Made by a program: the position numbers and the translations under genes
Notes under the pieces: generated by a model
Told to the model about the DNA's origin: nothing
What the model saw: only the letters and a program-made list of their open reading frames with translations
Database searches by the model: none
Shown: positions 25,252-32,098 of the stretch, in pieces
How the letters are laid out: each line of letters begins with the position of its first letter
How positions within the stretch are numbered: the stretch's first letter is position 1
DNA from: Nitrospirota bacterium
Lineage (GTDB): Bacteria; Nitrospirota; Nitrospiria; Nitrospirales; Nitrospiraceae
Assembly: GCA_004296885.1 (NCBI GenBank)
Contig: SCVN01000016.1
Location: forward strand, 186,001-250,000
Direction of reading: 5' to 3'
DNA: 64,000 bases

Positions 25252-25611
25252 ATGGGCCCGACCAAGGCGATCGTGAAAGAGCACGCGCTCTATGAGGCGG
25301 TGGGGGGCAAGCTGATCAAGGCCGGGTTTGCGGGCCGGCAAGCCATCGAGGATTATGCGAACCATCATTATCTCGCGTTGCCGGTGACGGACAAGCAGGG
25401 CCGGCCGTGGCTGCTCGACGGAAAGCCGGTCTATTGTCTCCATGGCTCGCAATACGAGACCGTGGACAACCGCAAAGTCCACCTCGCCCGGTGCCCGGAT
25501 TGCGGCGGCATGGGGATCAGGTCGGATGAAATGGCGGTGGAATCGGATGTCATCCGCTGCACGGTCTGCGGGCATGAGTTCGATGCCCGGCTCGAGATGA
25601 TGGAAACGTGA
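25252..25611 (+). CDS. Unknown protein with C-terminal zinc ribbon
   Basis: The 119-residue protein has a mostly helical N-terminal half (IVKEHALYEAVGGKLIKAGF) and a C-terminal pair CPDC and CTVC, together a four-Cys zinc site. I do not recognise a named family. CAGGAGGTGGG lies upstream of the ATG, and a near-consensus promoter precedes it. It stands between two toxin-antitoxin pairs but has no sign of toxin or antitoxin features. Confidence 0.65.
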   Translation: MGPTKAIVKEHALYEAVGGKLIKAGFAGRQAIEDYANHHYLALPVTDKQGRPWLLDGKPVYCLHGSQYETVDNRKVHLARCPDCGGMGIRSDEMAVESDVIRCTVCGHEFDARLEMMET

Positions 25612-25813
25612 GGGGGGGCGGGGAGGCCTGGTGGTCCCTTTCGCTCGCAGAGGCCGCACGATTAGAGAATGTGCTCCCTCGATGCGCGCGGTTAGGGACC
25701 TACCAGTCCACCCCTTGAAGAGAGAAACGAGCAAGCTTGGAAGGAGCATTGAAAAACGGTGCTCGCTCCATGCATGGGCCGCCGGGGTGCAGGGAGCTTC
25801 CCGTCCAAAAGAA

Positions 25814-25836
25814 AACGGGCTATACTATATCCCGTT
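25814..25836. promoter_or_regulatory. Dyad operator over the TA promoter -10
   Basis: A 23-bp dyad with arms starting AACGGG and ending CCCGTT, one mismatch inside, covers the -10-like TATACT at 25821-25826. It lies 38 bp upstream of the small antitoxin gene and probably binds it for autoregulation. Confidence 0.6.
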
Positions 25837-25873
25837 GAGAGCAGGCGGGCATAGCGGTCCGAGGAGGGTGCCG

Positions 25874-26071
25874 ATGGGACAGCCGAAGACAGAAGCACTG
25901 GAGCTGATTCGCAAGCTGCCTGACAATGTGACGACCGATGCCATCATGGAAGAGCTGTACTTCAAGCAGCAGGTGGACAAAGGATTGCAGGATGTGGCGG
26001 AGGGGCGAGTCCTGACCCACCAAGAGCTGAAAGAAAGACTCGCTCGATGGCGGAAGTCCGCTGGTCGCTGA
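25874..26071 (+). CDS. Small antitoxin
   Basis: The 65-residue helical protein (EALELIRKLPDNVTTDAIMEEL, then QELKERLARW) is encoded immediately before and overlapping a RelE/ParE-type toxin by 25 bp. Size, charge and position fit an antitoxin of the Phd/RelB-like type with an EL/KE-rich tail. GAGGAGGGTG lies 5 bp before the ATG. The operator at 25814-25836 is consistent with self-repression. Confidence 0.78.
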   Translation: MGQPKTEALELIRKLPDNVTTDAIMEELYFKQQVDKGLQDVAEGRVLTHQELKERLARWRKSAGR

Positions 26072-26364
26072 CCGCCGGTCACGACCTCCAACAGATCGAA
26101 GATTTCATCGCCCGCGATTCCGTTCTCCATGCCGTCAATTTCATTGATCGGCTGATCAAATCCACAGAAAAATTGCAACAATCCCCGCAGGTCGGACGGG
26201 TCGTACCGGAGTTCGAGCGTCCGGATATCCGTGAAGTGCTTTTCAAGGGATACCGGCTCGTCTATCTGCTCAAGGATGAAGCCATAATAGTGCTCCGTGT
26301 GGTGCATGGCGCACGAAACCTCGCTGCGCTGGCTGAGCGTGAGCCGTGGGTGATTGAGGAATGA
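26047..26364 (+). CDS. RelE/ParE-family toxin
   Basis: The 105-residue basic protein shows the classic ParE/RelE pattern: VRWSLTAGHDLQQIEDFIARDS, an internal helix with RLIKSTEKLQQSPQVGRVVPEF, then VLFKGYRLVYLLKDEAIIVLRVVHGAR with the conserved Arg and final strand. Family members inhibit gyrase or cleave ribosome-bound mRNA. It overlaps its antitoxin gene by 25 bp, so the two are translationally coupled. Confidence 0.88.
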   Translation: MAEVRWSLTAGHDLQQIEDFIARDSVLHAVNFIDRLIKSTEKLQQSPQVGRVVPEFERPDIREVLFKGYRLVYLLKDEAIIVLRVVHGARNLAALAEREPWVIEE

Positions 26365-26686
26365 ACAAGAATGTCCTCGGAGGCCGCCCTGTGCTCGCAG
26401 AACCGGAGAGGGCGCGGATGACGAACGGTACGTGCGCTCGGTGGCGGCGTGATGCGTTGGTATCAGGCTGCTGCGTCGAATCCCTCTCTTGGCCGCTCGC
26501 CTGACCGGATAAGCAGAACGGCTCGCGGCACTCTCACGGCTTCCGACAGGCAGGTTCCGCCACACCGCGCACCTCGGCCCGCATCCGTTCCATCCGCGTA
26601 AAAAAAGAGAGGGTGGCGGGAACGCGTCGCTCATGGACCCGTTCCCGCTCGGAGATACCAGCCACGGCTAAAAAGAGGAGCGACGA

Positions 26687-26721
26687 GGCCAGGCCGCTCA
26701 CAAGCCTGGCCCCTTGTTTTT
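26687..26721 (+). terminator. Rho-independent terminator before the AT-rich insert
   Basis: GGCCAGGC (26687-26694) pairs with GCCTGGCC (26704-26711) around a 9-nt loop and is followed by a T-run at 26717-26721. It separates the toxin-antitoxin side from the insert. Confidence 0.8.
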
Positions 26722-26731
26722 GGCTTGCCTA

Positions 26732-26771
26732 CCCTCGGCTGGTTGACACAATTGCATAGAAAAAGTAGCCT
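26732..26771 (+). promoter_or_regulatory. Promoter of the HTH-array genes (repeat copy 3)
   Basis: TTGACA (26743-26748) and TAGCCT (26766-26771) are separated by 17 bp; the flank CCCTCGGCTGGTTGACAC is identical to that at 25162-25179. The transcript would start about 13 bp before the first small HTH gene at 26791. Confidence 0.7.
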
Positions 26772-26790
26772 TTCTCATCTTGGTACGCGC

Positions 26791-27030
26791 ATGAAACCAA
26801 CTACCGAAGACTTGATTCTTGGAAAACTGAATGGACTTCTCCGTCTGATCGCAGTTTTTGCTACCAAAGGTTTAAGGCAGCGTGAACAAATAGCACTCTT
26901 GAGCCAGGCTGGATTTCAGCCTAAAGACATTTCCGAATTATTAGGGACTAGTAGCAACACAGTTAGGGTTGAGCTTGTAGCCATAAGAAAAGCAAAGGCG
27001 GTCAAGAAAGCCAATAAAACAAAACAATAA
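26791..27030 (+). CDS. Small HTH protein, array member A
   Basis: The 79-residue protein has an N-terminal helix and a helix-turn-helix of sigma-region-4 type, ALLSQAGFQPKDISELLG then SSNTVRVELVAIRKAK, ending in a Lys-rich tail. The same layout, with divergent sequence, recurs in the next four genes, so this is the first member of a paralogous array. The ATG lies just after the promoter at 26732-26771. Function is unknown; short DNA-binding proteins of this kind could regulate neighbours or act as parts of a complex. Confidence 0.75.
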   Translation: MKPTTEDLILGKLNGLLRLIAVFATKGLRQREQIALLSQAGFQPKDISELLGTSSNTVRVELVAIRKAKAVKKANKTKQ

Positions 27031-27054
27031 GGCAGGAGCAAGGCAGAAGCGGTC

Positions 27055-27234
27055 ATGGCAAACAAGAAAAATGAGAAAGACAAGAACGAAGTAGCAGAAC
27101 TGCTCAGAGATCTTTTGATCGTCGAACTTGCAAAAACTGGTGCGCCTCAGGCAGAGATCCGAAAAGTAATCGGAGTGAGTATTAATCGAGTAAATGGAAT
27201 AGCCAAGTTTTTCACGAAAAAGAAAGATGCATGA
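27055..27234 (+). CDS. Small HTH protein, array member B
   Basis: The 59-residue protein begins MANKKNEKDKNEVAELLRDL and has the same turn motif, TGAPQAEIRKVIG then VSINRVNGIAKFFTKKK. It starts 24 bp after gene A and ends 29 bp before gene C, so one transcript is likely. A GCAGAAGCGG tract precedes the ATG without a strong ribosome site. It is a shortened paralogue of A, D and E, keeping the glycine-plus-EI turn and the basic tail. Confidence 0.65.
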   Translation: MANKKNEKDKNEVAELLRDLLIVELAKTGAPQAEIRKVIGVSINRVNGIAKFFTKKKDA

Positions 27235-27263
27235 TCAAGATATAGGGTAGAACGGAGGACAAT

Positions 27264-27437
27264 ATGGCAGAGCAGCCAGATCAAGACTTGGAAGCAATTA
27301 AGCGGCTCCTCATTCTACTTTTGCTAAAGCTGGGGGCGACATCTGAAGAAATTGCATTAGCCTTAGATATGCATGCTGGTGCCGTTCGAAAAATAATCCC
27401 GGCCACCAAGATCAAAAAAATAGACTTGGGAAGGTAG
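27264..27437 (+). CDS. Small HTH protein, array member C
   Basis: The 57-residue protein has LLILLLLKLGATSEEIALALD then MHAGAVRKIIPATKIKK, the same turn spacing as the other members. AACGGAGG lies 6 bp upstream. It is the most hydrophobic of the five in its first helix. A 161-bp gap separates it from member D; that gap holds a minus-strand frame (27363-27563) which I do not consider a gene. Confidence 0.62.
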   Translation: MAEQPDQDLEAIKRLLILLLLKLGATSEEIALALDMHAGAVRKIIPATKIKKIDLGR

Positions 27438-27598
27438 GCGAAGGTTGATACCTATTGCTGCGTTAGGCTCAAGGTCGAGTCTTAACGACGAGATATCATA
27501 TACTGCAACGCCTTCGCCGAAGTTTGCTCCAATCCGCGCCCATTCTAAATTCTGCCCCAACACAATTCCTGCAGACTATTGTATGGAAAGGATAACTC

Positions 27599-27814
27599 AT
27601 GGCTAAAAAAGACAAAGCCGAAGAACATGGCCTTCCAAGTCTCGCCTTAGTGTTTGGATACATCGCCGTTAAAGAACTTCAGACTCTTCCTGATCGCATC
27701 AGAGTTCTTAGTCGTCTGGGCTATGGGAATGCAGAGATTGCCGCGATTTGTGATACGACATCAGGAACCGTTAGTACAGTGAAATCTGATCTCAAAAAGA
27801 AAAGCAAACGCTGA
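27599..27814 (+). CDS. Small HTH protein, array member D
   Basis: The 71-residue protein contains RIRVLSRLGYGNAEIAAICD then TTSGTVSTVKSDLKKKSKR, a clean HTH with a basic tail. It is closest in sequence to member E. It starts at ATG 27599 after GGAAAGGA, and ends 13 bp before E. The D-E pair looks like a recent duplication within the array. Confidence 0.72.
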   Translation: MAKKDKAEEHGLPSLALVFGYIAVKELQTLPDRIRVLSRLGYGNAEIAAICDTTSGTVSTVKSDLKKKSKR

Positions 27815-27827
27815 GGAGGGTGTGATG

Positions 27828-28049
27828 ATGGATGATAACAAAGATGCTGACGCAGCTATTCGATTGATGTTGGGTTACCTTTGTATCGCCAAGGAGTCGG
27901 AAGCAAGTTTGAGTAGAAAGGTTCAAATCCTTGATCGGTTTAACTTTCGAGATGCTGAAATCGCAATAATATGTGACAGCGCAGTACAGGCTGTAAGAAA
28001 TGCGCGGCATATGCTGAAGAAGAAGCCTTATGGCAAGAAAAAGAAATAA
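27828..28049 (+). CDS. Small HTH protein, array member E
   Basis: The 73-residue protein has KVQILDRFNFRDAEIAIICD then SAVQAVRNARHMLKKK, matching member D almost position by position. GAGGAGGG lies 7 bp upstream of the ATG at 27828; an ATG at 27825 and GTG at 27822 are also in frame. It overlaps the HEPN-like gene by 20 bp, so the array is translationally coupled to it. Confidence 0.72.
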   Translation: MDDNKDADAAIRLMLGYLCIAKESEASLSRKVQILDRFNFRDAEIAIICDSAVQAVRNARHMLKKKPYGKKKK

Positions 28050-28539
28050 TATCCGTAGAATCGTCAAGGTTCCTAGAGAGTATCTTGAGGCCGTCGAATT
28101 TGGCAATGTGCTGTTCCCGTCACTTTTTCAGTTTGAAAATGGCTTGAGACTCGCAGTGAATAAATTTCTCATCACTTGTTATGGAGCAGACTGGTGGAAT
28201 CTGTCGCTTAAAGTACGGTTACCTGGAATTTATAAGTATGCAGAGGATCAAGAGACGAGACGGTACTCTATGCCGTGGATTGGTGCATCAGCCAAAGTTC
28301 AAATACTAAGGATTCATCTTATAACGCTTGGGCAATTGGAGGAGATCGTTAAGGCATACAAGTCTGATTGTATTCCGCAATTATTCCCAACCATAGAGTT
28401 CTTTCTGGGCCATATGGAAGTAATTAAAAAAGTACGCAATTTATATTCTCACATGTTTCCTTGTATTACTCGTGAAGATTGCCGAACGGCAAAGCGGGAG
28501 ATCGCCACGCTCGCATTACACATCAACACGAAACTTTAG
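28030..28539 (+). CDS. HEPN-like protein
   Basis: The 169-residue protein is mostly helical and ends with a region holding RNLYSHMF, an R-N-x3-H arrangement matching the R-x4-6-H ribonuclease motif of HEPN domains. The segment ITLGQLEEIVKAY and IEFFLGHMEVIKKV fits the preceding HEPN helices. Many HEPN proteins act as RNases in toxin-antitoxin and defence systems. The gene overlaps array member E and is AT-rich. I cannot tell whether the N-terminal part binds nucleic acid. Confidence 0.6.
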   Translation: MARKRNNIRRIVKVPREYLEAVEFGNVLFPSLFQFENGLRLAVNKFLITCYGADWWNLSLKVRLPGIYKYAEDQETRRYSMPWIGASAKVQILRIHLITLGQLEEIVKAYKSDCIPQLFPTIEFFLGHMEVIKKVRNLYSHMFPCITREDCRTAKREIATLALHINTKL

Positions 28540-28618
28540 AAACAGCTACCCAAGACCAAAAACTGCGAAGGTGTGAGTCGGGGGATTCCCGTGACGGTTA
28601 ATAGCAGGGGATAGCCTT

Positions 28619-29509
28619 GTGACGATCAACGTTGCAGATATACGCGCCAACCTAAACGAAAACATTCTTCACGCAGCAACTATAATTGGAAAGTCTAAAG
28701 ACCGCCGGAAGGTATTTGAGGCCATCTATCGAGGCAAGAAAGAGGTTAAGACCGTTGATGATATTTGCATGGTGACGGGCCTCAAGAGGATGAGAGTTCT
28801 TCAGGAAGGAGGTACGCTTCACGCCAATCAAATTGTTGAAAAGATAAAGCAAGACGATAGGACTGCATATAGGAAGGTGCAAATATATACGGCTCACAAG
28901 AACAAAATATTGGCAATCCTTGACAACCCAAGCAAGGCATCTCGGTATCCGACCAAGCAATCTCCACGCACGTCATCCACTACATACAAAATAGAGGTTC
29001 CCGGGAGGAAGCCTAAGGTTACCCCAATTACAGTTGATGACGTTGACTCATTTAGTGGCGTCCGAAAAGTTAAAGGCAATGACGAAGCCCTGCGACTTGG
29101 AAACATGGCAGAAAGTAAGATAAAAGCCGCATTGAAAAGCATTCTTGGCGAGACACATGATTTCAACGATTGGGGTGGTGAAAAAAACGATCTATACACC
29201 AATAAACTTAAATACAAAGGAAAGCGTAGAACGGCAGCGTTCGCTTTAAAGGGCCGAGGAACGCAAGGCACCCTCACACCGAGCAAGATGGGGAAAAATG
29301 GTGACCAAATAGGACGTTTAGTTGGAAGCGCTGCGCAAGTCTTCTTTGTCGTGTATCACGGGAAAATTGATGAGAGTATTACATCACAACTGGAAGCATA
29401 TGCTCTAGGTAAAGCTATAGGAGGCACGCCCATTTATTTCGGCACCATTGATGGCGATGATCTAAATAGGCTCCACCAGGCGTATAGAGTTCATTTTAAT
29501 GGGAGATAG
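28619..29509 (+). CDS. Possible nuclease or restriction-like protein of the insert
   Basis: The 296-residue protein has a basic N-terminal half with KDRRKVFEAIYRGKK and a C-terminal domain containing GGEKNDLYT, AFALKGRGTQG and TPSKMGKNGDQIGRLVG. The acidic residue, the strand-x-Lys segment and the KMGKNGDQI motif are reminiscent of a PD-(D/E)xK-type nuclease, but the usual E-x-K is A-L-K, so the assignment is tentative. The GTG start at 28619 has a weak GGGG upstream. It follows the HEPN-like gene and ends the AT-rich insert. Confidence 0.5.
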   Translation: MTINVADIRANLNENILHAATIIGKSKDRRKVFEAIYRGKKEVKTVDDICMVTGLKRMRVLQEGGTLHANQIVEKIKQDDRTAYRKVQIYTAHKNKILAILDNPSKASRYPTKQSPRTSSTTYKIEVPGRKPKVTPITVDDVDSFSGVRKVKGNDEALRLGNMAESKIKAALKSILGETHDFNDWGGEKNDLYTNKLKYKGKRRTAAFALKGRGTQGTLTPSKMGKNGDQIGRLVGSAAQVFFVVYHGKIDESITSQLEAYALGKAIGGTPIYFGTIDGDDLNRLHQAYRVHFNGR

Positions 29510-29701
29510 TAAGGTATCAGGAACCGTTTTGAAGCCACGCACGCGTTGAGCCTGCCAAGAAGCTGACCGCTACATTTTCCTCTCACTAGGCATCAATCAT
29601 CTTCGATGTGCCGTTGAATAGTGATGCCGGTGTCAAATGATACATGGACAATCCGCGTCCATGGTTCTAGTATGAATCAAATCACTCACCAAGGAGACGC
29701 G

Positions 29702-29824
29702 ATGAAAACCTACAAATACCAAGTGCCCAAAAAGCCCAAGCTCAAGCAAAGCGCCAGGCAAGAGAAGCGCGCACAACGCAAACCCACCACACCGCTCGTC
29801 AAGGTGGACGCGACCAAGGGTTGA
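29702..29824 (+). CDS. Small basic protein
   Basis: The 40-residue peptide MKTYKYQVPKKPKLKQSARQ is very Lys/Arg-rich, suggesting nucleic acid binding. AAGGAGA lies 7 bp upstream. A 13-bp word ATCATCTTCGATG occurs on both sides (29597-29609 and 29857-29869 approximately), as if the unit had moved as a cassette. No family is recognised. The terminator at 29909-29952 probably ends it. Confidence 0.5.
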   Translation: MKTYKYQVPKKPKLKQSARQEKRAQRKPTTPLVKVDATKG

Positions 29825-29908
29825 GTGGCGGGAGTCTCTTCTGAGCTTCACGCGTCGATCATCTTCGATGCGGCACAACTAGCGGCCCATCACACGTGGC
29901 GAAGCGTT

Positions 29909-29952
29909 AAAGGCGACAGGCCTATGAGCGGCCTGTCGCCTTTCTAGTTTTT
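29909..29952 (+). terminator. Strong rho-independent terminator
   Basis: A 14-bp stem (29909-29922 with 29930-29943) has a 7-nt loop and is followed by a TTCTAGTTTTT tract. It closes the small basic gene and insert region. Confidence 0.88.
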
Positions 29953-30200
29953 ATAAGCTTGGATCAATAGTACCCACAGGAGGCATGTGGGCGGCGAGCG
30001 ACGTTCGCCGGAGCGGCGGTGCCCTCACCCGGCATCCGGCGAAGGAAAGCTGGAACTGACCAAAGCACCGTGCTCGTCAGAGCACGGCTGCGGGAATTCC
30101 AGAAGGCTCCACGCCGGACTGCCGTGGAAGAGGTGCCGCGAGAGGCGCGGAAGCGAGAGGCCTCGTGCCTCCGTCCTTCTCTTCGTCAGCCGCCGGCTTT
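29953..30200. other. Structured non-coding stretch
   Basis: Together with the terminator this makes 376 bp without a gene. It contains several hairpins: CGGCGA/TCGCCG near 30.00 kb, and CCGTGCTC-GTCA-GAGCACGG (30068-30087) enclosed by CTGGAA/TTCCAG (about 30050 and 30097). The nested stems could belong to a structured RNA or the remnant of an element. I see no promoter or open frame I would trust. Confidence 0.4.
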
Positions 30201-30617
30201 CTACGGTTTGCGCTTGAGATGCTGGAGGAATGCGTTGACGGAGACGATCTCGACCGATTTGATGCGGCGCAGGCTCAGGAGATCGTCGTCCCCGCTGACG
30301 AGCCAGCGCACCCCGGCGGTCGTTGCGCAGGCGATGAACTTGGCATCGTCCTGGTCCCGCAGCTTGGGAACGGCGGCGGGGAGCGCGGTGACGGTTTCGA
30401 TGAAGGGCAGGAGCTCTTCTTCGACCAAGCCTCGGATCTCGGCTGGTGTCAGCTCGAACTTCGGGTAGGCCAGCACGCGAAGGTATTCGTCGAAGATCGG
30501 ACCGGAGACGACCGGCCGGAGTCGGCCGGATTGCCAGGCTGAGACGAGTTGCGACGGGGGGCCGGAGAAGAGCAGCGCGGAGATGACGACGTTCGTGTCG
30601 AGGACGGCTCGGATCAC
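30201..30617 (-). CDS. PIN-domain toxin
   Basis: The 138-residue protein starts MIRAVLDTNVVISALLF, with the first PIN Asp. The second and third acidic positions are in KLRDQDDAKFIACA and VSGDDDLL. VapC-type PIN proteins are Mg-dependent RNases. It is directly downstream of and overlapping (4 bp) an AbrB-type antitoxin gene, forming a type II module. Confidence 0.9.
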   Translation of the reverse strand: MIRAVLDTNVVISALLFSGPPSQLVSAWQSGRLRPVVSGPIFDEYLRVLAYPKFELTPAEIRGLVEEELLPFIETVTALPAAVPKLRDQDDAKFIACATTAGVRWLVSGDDDLLSLRRIKSVEIVSVNAFLQHLKRKP

Positions 30618-30862
30618 CGGCGGCGTCCTCGGCGTCCTCTCGCCCAGACGATGGCGCGCTCCACGTCTTTCGTCTCGATGCCGAGCGCTTTCATTTTCTT
30701 CCGCACGGTGGCCAGCCGAGAGCCGGGCTCCGTCACGGTGACCGGCCTGAGAATGAGCACCCCGCCCTCGGTCGTCACATCGAAGTAGTCGGTCTCGGGA
30801 ATCTCCAGCAGCGCCTTTTTGGGCAACGTGACTTGATTCTTCGACGTCTTTTTCGCCAGCAT
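30614..30862 (-). CDS. AbrB/SpoVT-type antitoxin
   Basis: The 82-residue protein has the swapped-hairpin DNA-binding sequence KTSKNQVTLPKKALLEIPETDYFDVTTEGG, then a C-terminal helix rich in Arg/Lys that should bind the PIN toxin. The operator at 30877-30897 is a perfect inverted repeat 15 bp upstream. The ATG at 30862 fits the start of the DNA-binding domain; a longer frame upstream is not needed. Confidence 0.86.
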   Translation of the reverse strand: MLAKKTSKNQVTLPKKALLEIPETDYFDVTTEGGVLILRPVTVTEPGSRLATVRKKMKALGIETKDVERAIVWARGRRGRRR

Positions 30863-30876
30863 GGTCACCTCACAAT

Positions 30877-30897
30877 GAAGTAAGGATACCTTACTTC
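30877..30897. promoter_or_regulatory. Operator of the AbrB/PIN module
   Basis: GAAGTAAGG (30877-30885) and its exact complement (30889-30897) lie 3 bp apart, a perfect 9-bp inverted repeat. A minus-strand promoter TTGCCA-18-TATCCT overlaps it, so the antitoxin should repress its own gene. Confidence 0.75.
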
Positions 30898-31106
30898 CAG
30901 GAATCTTGGCAAGGCGGAGAGAGTAGGCGTGCGCGATGGTCGTCGGTCGCGAGGCGCGGGAGGGGCGCTTGCAGTGAACCGTGTTCAGTGGTCGGTTCCG
31001 GAAACTGGGCACGGTCAACCGACCGCCGATCACTTGTTGCGCGTCACGATCTCCGCTCTTCCATCTGGGCCATACGCCATTAGCTATCAGCCATACGCTC
31101 TTACCT

Positions 31107-31991
31107 TTATAGGTCGTCTTCTTTCAGGCAGCGCCCCAGTTTCTGTTGTTCGGCGAAGTAGTAGGCATAGTGCATGGCCGCGAGGTTCGCCACCCGTTCC
31201 TCCGCCTCCTCACGACTGTCCGTATAGATGATCTGGATGCCGTAGCGCGCCGTGATGGCGTCCAGGAAATCCATCAAGCCGTTTTTCTGATATTGGCCCA
31301 GCAGCCCCCCGGATTTGTTGTGCTGGAGCGTCCCTTCGATCACCAGAAACCGGTGCGGGTAGGAGCGGAGCGGGTTGAGTTCCGCCAGAAACCGCCCGCG
31401 ATTGCCGGAGGGGTTCGAGAAGGCCGTCATGACTTCTTCGACCCGCTTGCGCAAGACGCAAAAGATGTCCGGGGCTTCCTCGATGATATAGTCGCCCGCC
31501 GGGATGGTTTGCCTGGTGGTGCCGGCGATCCGGCTGAACCCTTCGAACGTGTAGGGGAGGTTCTCCTTGGGGTCCACGAGCAGGTTGCAGGCCGGCACCA
31601 TGACGACGGGGTGCCCTTCCCGGGAGAGGGTCACGGCCGCCTGGGGCCCGCGGGGGCCGCTGCGGGATCGTTGGGCCGGCTGGGGACGGGGCGGCGGGGT
31701 CGTGTGTGCGGATGTGTGTTGGGCCGGGCGCGGGGGCGGCGCGGCGGAAGGGGCCGGCGGCGCGGTGGCATCGTAGCGGGCGCGCGACGCCGGGTCGCTG
31801 AGGGTTTGATAGGCCTGGTTGATCAGTTGGGTGCGGGTTTCCGCCTTCTTGTGCAGGGCCGGCGAATGGCTGAAGCGGTCCGGATGCCAGACCTGGATCT
31901 GTTCATGCCAGGCTTTTTTGATGTCCGCGTCCGTGGCGGTCCGCGCGATCTCGAGCACCGAGTAATAGTTGATCTGCCGTTCTTCCTTCAT
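31107..31991 (-). CDS. J-domain protein with unknown C-terminal domain
   Basis: The 294-residue protein has an N-terminal DnaJ domain (NYYSVLEIARTATDADIKKAW) with the HPD motif in QVWHPDRF. A Pro-rich linker follows, then a domain of about 180 residues containing AGDYIIEEAPDIFCVLRKRVEEV and LGQYQKNGLMDFLDAI. The J domain should stimulate a DnaK partner; the C-terminal domain is unrecognised. I chose the ATG at 31991 where the domain begins. It sits next to a membrane protein of unknown role. Confidence 0.82.
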   Translation of the reverse strand: MKEERQINYYSVLEIARTATDADIKKAWHEQIQVWHPDRFSHSPALHKKAETRTQLINQAYQTLSDPASRARYDATAPPAPSAAPPPRPAQHTSAHTTPPPRPQPAQRSRSGPRGPQAAVTLSREGHPVVMVPACNLLVDPKENLPYTFEGFSRIAGTTRQTIPAGDYIIEEAPDIFCVLRKRVEEVMTAFSNPSGNRGRFLAELNPLRSYPHRFLVIEGTLQHNKSGGLLGQYQKNGLMDFLDAITARYGIQIIYTDSREEAEERVANLAAMHYAYYFAEQQKLGRCLKEDDL

Positions 31992-32098
31992 CGGTCTCTC
32001 CCGTTCCAGTCCGGTGAGTGTAGCCGAGGAGAGGGGGCGAGCGCCAGACCGGACCGGCCGGTGCCGGACAGTCAAGTGCGTCGCTCGGTCATGCCGGT

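Larger units (their letters stand above)
26365..26790. other. Gene-free 426-bp stretch at the edge of the AT-rich insert
   Basis: I see no gene here. The stretch holds a partial copy of the promoter repeat (26419-26441), a perfect 9-bp inverted repeat GCGGGAACG/CGTTCCCGC (26616-26624 and 26640-26648), a terminator at 26687-26721 and the promoter at 26732-26771. Base composition falls sharply toward AT after about 26745, which marks the left boundary of the insert. Confidence 0.6.

Noticed and set aside
26616-26648. Inverted repeat GCGGGAACG/CGTTCCCGC as an attachment site
   Set aside because: No integrase gene or matching copy on the other side of the insert is visible.
27363-27563. Minus-strand frame of 66 codons in the HTH array
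   Set aside because: It overlaps array member C, has no ribosome site, and its sequence matches no family I know. It may be a remnant, but I could not support a gene.
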